DNA from: Geosiphon pyriformis | Lineage: Eukaryota > Glomeromycota > Glomeromycetes > Archaeosporales > Geosiphonaceae | Assembly: GCA_016748015.1 (NCBI GenBank) | Contig: JAAOMT010000227.1 | Span: forward strand, 48,351 to 85,984 | Direction of reading: 5' to 3' | DNA length: 37,634 bases | Shown: positions 31,013 through 37,634 of the stretch, in pieces | Numbering within the stretch: position 1 is the first letter of the stretch | How the letters are laid out: the number at the start of each line of letters is the position of its first letter | Position numbers and translations under genes: made by a program | Notes under the pieces: model-generated | Told to the model about the DNA's origin: nothing | Databases searched by the model: none | What the model saw: the letters and a program-made list of their open reading frames with translations, nothing else

Positions 31013-34000
31013 CTATGCACTTATATGAACTGAAGCCATGTCACTAACACCTGCATAAAACAAACAACGCTTATGATACCCAAAGCTGATGTTGAATGCA
31101 TCAGCAACACCCAACAACCTAACCACCCCAGCCAAAAGCTGTGTAGAAAAACCAGAAACAGTGACAGAAATGGAATCATCATGTGGAATCAACTTATTCT
31201 TCTCCATAATGGCCCAGTGTTTCACATGGACCAGCCAGATATTATCACAAAATGCAAGACAAAACTCACGTACAAAATTCACAACATTGACCACTGCCAC
31301 CTTAGGATTCTTGTAAACTAAAACAGATTCACAATACCAATCGCCGAAAACAAAACCCTTACACAGAGCCATACTGACAGTCACATCTGAAATACAAGTT
31401 GATAACAATTATGATATGCACAAAGAAGAATGAAACAGACCAGAACGCACCTCCCAGGCAGCTGCATAAGTGTCCAACAAATTGGCATGACTATAAGCAT
31501 CAGAAGAGCAAGAAAAGACATGATCTAAGACTTCAACCTTACCACAGAACAAACAAACTACACTGGGATAACCCTTATCATACAGATGCTTTCGTACAGC
31601 AACAGAAAAGTGATGATGAAGGGCTTTCATAAAATATGTACGAAAGCCAGCTATCCAAATACTAGTAAAACCAATTGCCATGTAGAAATCTGGGTGCCAC
31701 ACCAGAGAAAACCTCAACTAGTCAATATCAGCACGCAAACAATCCAGAACAACCCGGGAACCAGAACCAACCTCCCAATGTGCATAATAGATTGACCTGA
31801 AAACGTCACAAACAAAATGCCTCAAATTACCAGAAACTGTATCAACACCAGCCTTCAAAAACCTCTCATTAACCAAGTGGGACAGGTACCAGGCAAAAAG
31901 GGCAGCATTCTTAGCCAGTGCATCAGCATGCTTGTTGCCTGAGACACCCAAATGGCCCTTAACCTTAATTCAATTAACATCCAAATTTTTGTGATAAATA
32001 ACATTGGTGATGTGATGACGCTCAATCCAACAACAATTCCTGAAATCAGGGCCAACCGATAAAGACTTCAACCTGCAAGCATCAATAGCCACCTGGCTGT
32101 CTGAGAACAAGTCAACCAAACAAAAAGAAGGAACACACTCAAGAGCTAAAGCAATGGCCTGCAACTTCACCAAAGTAGAAGAAACCAAACCAGAAACTCC
32201 CACACCCAGACCCAAATCAATGTCCTCAAAGAAAACTGCAGCACCAGCCAACATGTCAACAGTGCCCAGGTTATTCAGAGACCCATCTGTGTACACAAAA
32301 AGGTGGGTGGCACCTACATTCAACAGATCATTACAAATAACACCAAAACCAAAAGATTAATGAATGTCAGAAGAGCCACCAACATCTTCATGAGGGGAAC
32401 AACCAAAAGGAGAAGCTACACCACCAAGAAAATGTACAGAGAGATCAAACCAGGAGGAGACCGGACCATGGGAGTCCAGTCTTTTCCAACACTTAAAAGT
32501 TCTCCAATCAAAAACAATGCCATTTTTGTCACAAAGTTGTTCTATGAAAGCAATATCATAATGTTTGAGGAAGGAGACACATTTGAAGAAAATTGTTTCA
32601 TCGAGTACCAGAGACATAGAAGTACTGCTCCGAAGACAAAAAGCACTGGTTAGAGAGCCACCCAAAGACAAATCACACCCAGAAAAAATACAAACCACAC
32701 CTACCAAAAAGTTGTTTGAAGGGCTGACTCTAACATGAACAGAAAACAACAAAGGGTGACGAGGATGCCAGCTGAAAACCTAGAGATTGTGAGACCTATA
32801 AGAAAACAAGTGATCCAAAACACCAACCAAATTCGCAAAAGCAATGACAGAAGCTGACTTGCTTTTAGTCTGCATCTGCTCAAAAGTTTTTAGATTGTAC
32901 AAGGAAGGATAATGAAGTGCATCATTGGAAAAGTCCAGAGGCAGTCCAAATTTGGATTTCAGGCCCTTGTGAATCAAAGCATCCCATTTATTACACACAC
33001 TGAGAGGAATAAAACTGAACTGAATTCTGTAGCTAATGATAGGAAAGAAAACTGAAGACACTAAATAAGCAAACTGTTTATCTGAAATAACTTTTTTCAG
33101 AATGAGATTGATGAAAAACCGAACATCCAAATGCGCCTTAACCAAGTTAGACTTCAAAAGACCATCAGAAGATAAAAAAATACCCAGATAATGATGAGGT
33201 TCACCTCTTTTAGTGATGGAAATTGGCATATCACTAATAGTTAGATAAGGAGCAGTGACCTGACAGTTGATAAAAATGACCACAGTCTTGTTATTGTTTA
33301 TCAAAATGTCATTTAAATGAAAAAAATCATTAGCAACATTGAGGATGTGTTGTGTAGCAGCTTGGCTGCTACCAACCCAAATAGTATCATCAACAAAAGC
33401 ACCAGCGGCCAGAAATAATGTCAGCCCAGCTTGAGATTTCACCCAGCCAGTCTTAGAAACAAAATAAGAAATCAACCTGTAACCACAAATGCTCTCCTGT
33501 CTCTTAACCTCACACAAAAGCGAGTCATAAAATATGTGCCAGAGAAGTGGCAAAAAAACCTCCTCCTGATCCAATCCATCATGAACATGATATCCATCAG
33601 TTAAACCAAAATCTGTCATCACTCTGTTAGTATGACCATTATGAATGCTACCAAAAAATCTGATAAATTTGTCACACATTTTGATCCTGATCAAACTCCT
33701 CTTAAGATGCTCCCAACCAACAGAATCATAAGCTTTGTGCATATTCTGTAAAACCAGCCACAACTCTTGGTTCTTTTCCAAAGCATCTTCGATCACCAAA
33801 CCAATAGCAAATATAGACAATTGAATAGACATACTTTTCAGAACAGAGAAATTGTCCCTGTGAAGGACATCAAAAGTGCTACAAGCCAGAGAGATCTGAT
33901 CTGAAAGAATCTTGGAAAAGACCTTGTGAGCTGTCTTAATCAAAGCAATAGGATGGGTATTTATAAGAACCCCCTTCTACTCGTAAGATTTAGGAATCAT

Positions 34001-35701
34001 TGAAACCCAAACTTCCCTCCAAGGTCTAGGCACTGACTCACAACCCAAACAAAAATTTAAGAGCACCAAAAGCATATCCAAGACCAACTTGTTACAGTGT
34101 TTCCAAAGTTCATTAGGGATACCAGAAAGACCAGCTGCTTTCCCATTGGGCAAATTTGAAATAACATCAAACATTTCATCAAAACCAATTGAATGTATTA
34201 CATTAGAGAAGACACCATCGAAGACATGATTCAAAGGCAGAAATTGCCTTACTCAATCACCAAAGATATCAAAAGCCATCACACGTTTCCTAGTTCAACC
34301 CTCCATGATTCCATCTACCTTAGATTTAACCAACTCAGACTTCAGGACCAACTTCCTATCATTCACCAAATGATCCAACACCACTTTACAAAAAGGACAC
34401 TCCAAAACACTTCTAATGGTATGACTCTTATCCACTTCAAAACTCTCCATTCTCTTCTCAATAGCCTGCCTTACACTAGATTCTTCAGCACACTTAAATT
34501 TCAACAACTTAGAAAAGCGGTAAGACTTCTTTACCATAGCCAGCCCAGAACGGATCACATCAAAACTGGCACCAGAAAGAAACAGAGATCTTACTGGCAA
34601 AGCATCCACAGAATCAAGCCTGTTCCAAGTATTCAACAACAAAGCAAAATCTCCGCCAGAAACCAACCGAGAAGCCTTCACCAGTTTAGACACAAGTAGC
34701 TCCAGTTTATGAAACCAGAAAGATATCTTATTAAAAACACAATTAAAACACCTAAACTATTTTTTCTTGAACATTCTACCAGCCGAAAGAACCATAATCT
34801 TACAAACAATGTCCCTTATCGCATCCAGACCAGAAAACTGTTTAGCCACAACAAACTCATCCAAGAACATAACAGTATTAGCAGCCATAGCATTCCTGAA
34901 TTCTGACCACTTAATCTCATTGGTATTTTTGATATCATACTTCCAATGATCTCTATTAGCTTGTTTGCATAGTGAATTCAACTGGACATCAAACAGGCCA
35001 TCCAGTCCCACAAAAACATAAACAGCCTTGTAATTGGTATCAAAATATTCCTCAATGCCATCCACACCACAATTTACCACCACACCAACCAAATTAGAAA
35101 AAACAAACACATAGTTGATTGTCTTAGTGACACCACAAGAATTGTACCAAGTAGGTAATTTCACAAAAAAGCTCCCCTCCAGAGAGTTAATCAAACCCAA
35201 ATCAAAACATTTTTTGAAACTGGTACATTTGTGCGAACCATTCTGATTAAAATCACTACCAAGAATAACAAAAAAAGACTCATTAACGGCTTTAGCAATA
35301 AGAGAGTTGATCTCACCAGTCTGAGAAAACTGAACCACTGATGAAGCACCAGCATAGAGCCCCAAAATAGACACTAAAAGTTTATTTTTGAAAAGTAACT
35401 TGATGGATAGGAGCCGACCAGGCACCTCAAAGATCTTGCAGACATGCTTTGCTAAAGAAGAATTCATGACAATTAACACCCCAGCACCCAAAGAACCAGA
35501 ATTCAGACCAGAAGTAAAAACCCAAACACTATCAAATTTGTTGGCCAACCATGAACAAACTTTCCCTTTAAGATTTGACTCCATAAAAATAAAAACCAAA
35601 TTGTTCATATCCTTGTGCCAACAAATGACATCATCTTGCTTTGCAGGATTGTTCAACCCACAAACATTACACGTAGCAATTTTCTATACCAGACTACTCA
35701 T
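31013..35701 (-). pseudogene. LINE ORF2: endonuclease, RT, RNase H, CCHC; about 10 stops, no frameshift
   Basis: The start is ATG at 35701, overlapping the ORF1 stop by ATGA, and one frame of 1563 codons runs to 31013. Endonuclease: WHKDM, MESNLKG, GSDFNQNG (about 35248) and DTNYKAV (35022-35042), where the family DxDHKAV has lost Asp and the catalytic His (now Asn and Tyr). RT: NGKAAGLSGIPNELWKH (about 34140), LVLQNMHKAYDSVGW (about 33740), catalytic FVDD intact at 33386-33397. RNase H: YTDGSLNN (about 32295), STLVKLQ (usual Glu now Lys), FSDSQ, VKGHLGVSGNKHAD. A C-terminal CLFCG..DHVFSC lies at 31508-31555. Stops at about 35686, 34757, 34292, 34258, 33977, 32780, 32354, 31970, 31736 and 31409 read as Trp or Gln codons changed by one transition. 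Confidence 0.9.
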
Positions 35702-37591
35702 TGAGAAAGAGGTAGAAGAAGAGCACCACCTGCCAAAACAAAACCATCTAAGCGTGCTGATAGACTCATGACCAAAGCAGAAAGATCTTCCAACATGTTT
35801 TCCAATTTCACAACCTTAGATGAGGCAGTTGAACCCAGAATGGCAGCAGTCTTGTCACTAGTGATATCACCCGAACCCACTCCCATTACTATATCTTCTT
35901 TTTGATTCTATGATGGGGAGGTCACTGGCAGCTGACATCCAGAGCTAGGCTGAGAAACTGCTAGCATGAATGATTCCAACCTCTTAGCCAACTTATCAAT
36001 TTGTCTTGCGAGGCTGACAAGACTGCTTTCAATGTTAACCAAACATTTTTCCAAATTATTCACTACTAGAGGAAGTGGTTTATCATTTCCAATGGAACCA
36101 AGCTGAGAGTTGTATCTAAGAGAAATGTCTGAGTGAATAGAGCCAACCATGGAGGCCCAAGTTTTTCCATCAAAAGCCAAAGGACGAGTAACAGGGGCAG
36201 ATTTTTTTTCATATATCTTAGCCAGATGGAACTGATCCTGAGCTAAAAGAGGAGCTCTCTTGCTCCTAGGACCTGAGAACACACCAGCAGTATGACAAGT
36301 GAGAGAAGTATGACCAGATTTTTTGCAAATTGAATACAGTGCAGTGGTTAAACGAGACTATTGGAGACCAACACTCTTTATAACAGGAGTGTTTGCCATT
36401 GCCTGAATTAGGCTACTCTCAGAATCAAAGCACACAGTGGCACAGTGTGCTCAGACATAACTAACACAATTGCATTCAATAACACATGTTTTCCCACCAA
36501 CCAAACCAATAAAATTCCAAAGATCATGAGCATTGGTGCTTATGGAGAGAGTATAAAGCAAAGCCCTAAACTCATTTCTGGCATCCCACGTTTGTTTGTC
36601 AACATCGGCCCAGGCCATACACACAGCATCTTTCCCAATAAGGATGGACCACTTAGCCACCAACAAATCAGCCTGATTTTAATCCTTCAATTTGACGATT
36701 GTTTTTTGCCATAGACTTACCAACTGCATCTTGATTGACTTAATAAGCCCAAATTCAGAAATGGCTGCACACACTGCCTCAATGGAGGTTCCCACAGGAA
36801 TTTTTTTCAATACAATTGCCCGATTCATATGATTGTTGATGGGGTGCTTAAGATCAGTGTTTACCACAATACCATAATTATTTGCCAATTGTGCAGCTGC
36901 CATCATTGGCTTTTCAGAAGTAAAAGATGCCTGGATGATTCCACTAAATTTTGAGGAGGTAGAAGCCCCCCCAAAACCATTTACACCTGAAAAAATTTTT
37001 CTGACAAAATTGACTTTTTCCTGAGAGGATTTCCCAGTCACTACTACAAGATCAATATCTAAAGTGAAGGATTTGCAAACAGGCACTTGAATGGACGGCT
37101 TGACTAGAAGAGGGGATGAAAGAAGAAGAAAATCATCCAACACATCATCTTTTGCATCGACAGTATCATAATCAATCACACCCAGTGGCTTTCCTAACAC
37201 TTTCTTAATCTTCACACGCAAACCCTTTGGTGTTTGATCAGGATCCCCTTCTGCGAAAGCACCATTATTATCATAGTCTACATTGGTTTTTTCAACCAAG
37301 CATTCTTTTTCCATGTCAATACTCTCAGATTCCATAGTGTCTCCAGCCTCAGAACCCTATGAACGAGCGCCAAAAGCTTTGGCAGCAACCCCTTTATTAT
37401 CAATACTCTCTTCCAACATACCACCCTTTCTCTTCTTTCTTGATGCAACAGCCTTGAAACCATTCTTAGAACCAGAAGCTTTAATGGTTTTCTTTATAAC
37501 AGCAATAACAGAGCCAACAATGGCCTTGTAATCGAAGAATGGTTTTGATTTATCGTACTGAATGGTAAAAAACTTCTTTCGAAAAAACTTT

Positions 37592-37595
<4 letters not shown>
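35698..37595 (-). pseudogene. LINE ORF1: RNA-binding protein with knuckle; about 5 stops, no frameshift
   Basis: The frame is open from the A tract at 37595 (KSLKFFRKKFF) and one frame ends at TGA 35700-35698. An N-terminal basic part (ASRKKRKGG) leads to an acidic stretch. An RRM-like domain follows (RAIVLKKIPVGTS, about 36800, with FGLIKSIKMQL) and a second one (AVCMAWADVDKQTW, KTCVIECN). The knuckle ICKKSGHTSLTC (about 36300) lacks its first Cys, now Tyr. The C-terminal half is a helical segment (LEKCLVNIESSLVSLARQI, about 36000-36060) before ORF2. Stops at about 37360, 36679, 36450, 36360 and 35908 fit single transitions. There is no ATG in the first 55 codons, so either the true start is lost or translation begins at about 37420. 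The product would coat LINE RNA. Confidence 0.8.

Positions 37596-37628
<33 letters not shown>
37596..37628. repeat. 33-base T tract (A tract on the LINE strand)
   Basis: Uninterrupted T37596-37628, directly upstream of the LINE on its coding strand. It is preceded there by TATTTT. It looks like the 3' tail of another element or the insertion target. Confidence 0.85.

Positions 37629-37634
<6 letters not shown>

Larger units (their letters stand above)
30883..37595 (-). mobile_element. LINE (non-LTR retrotransposon), minus copy, near full length
   Basis: A 6.7-kb element with ORF1 (35698-37595), ORF2 (31013-35701), a 3' UTR (30894-31012) and an A-rich tail. Domains are ORF1 RNA-binding/knuckle, an APE-type endonuclease, RT, RNase H and a CCHC motif, as in I/Tad-like LINEs. 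It is of the same family as the plus copy at 9951-13889 by protein and 3' UTR. It is the least decayed transposon here: each ORF keeps a single frame and only point stops break it. The 5' end sits directly against a 33-base A tract. Confidence 0.92.

Noticed and set aside
31073-34906. Several plus-strand ORFs of 60-168 codons across the right-hand LINE
   Set aside because: All lie opposite a single continuous ORF2 frame with endonuclease, RT and RNase H motifs.

Overview
The window reads as part of a fungal nuclear chromosome, probably from an arbuscular mycorrhizal fungus (Glomeromycotina, Rhizophagus-like). The reasons are very AT-rich DNA, short introns with GT..AG ends, a coiled-coil plus P-loop gene of a style I recall from those genomes, and LINE and Ty3/gypsy proteins of the kind that fill them. 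The organism call rests on recall and was not searched. Apart from one host gene at the left edge, nearly everything is retrotransposon in several states of decay.

Layout. (1) 1-1437, minus strand: a spliced host gene with a coiled-coil N-terminal part (904-1437) and P-loop exons that run off the left edge. (2) 2232-9950, plus: Ty3/gypsy family 1 with two LTRs, gag, protease, RT-RNase H and integrase, all broken by stops and frameshifts, then one intact ORF of unknown function before the 3' LTR. (3) 9951-13889, plus: a LINE lacking its 5' half, ending in a TAAAA-repeat tail. (4) 13890-20920: an extremely AT-rich patchwork of LINE ORF1 and endonuclease pieces and gypsy family 2 pieces. It also holds a short GC-richer island at 16.73-16.97 kb. 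(5) 20921-30838, minus: a nearly complete but heavily decayed Ty3/gypsy family 2 element with two LTRs. Its pol carries a dUTPase domain between protease and RT. (6) 30883-37595, minus: a nearly full-length LINE whose ORF1 and ORF2 each keep one reading frame. They overlap by ATGA and are broken only by point stops. It starts directly at a 33-base A tract.

How the parts relate. Both gypsy families share one primer binding site, so they probably use the same tRNA primer. The plus LINE at 10-13.9 kb and the minus LINE at 31-37.6 kb are one family (similar proteins and 3' UTR). LINE 5' ends or truncation points sit three times directly against an A tract, which suggests insertion into A-tails. 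Decay is strongly biased: Trp codons became TGA, TAG or TAA, Gln and Arg codons became stops, and catalytic Asp became Asn. This fits C-to-T change on both strands (methyl-C deamination or a RIP-like process). It is strongest in 13.9-30.8 kb and weakest in the right-hand LINE.

Limits. Protein calls come from reading frames by eye and from remembered family motifs. Boundaries in the AT-rich core are good to about 20-50 bases. No tRNA, rRNA or CRISPR array was seen.
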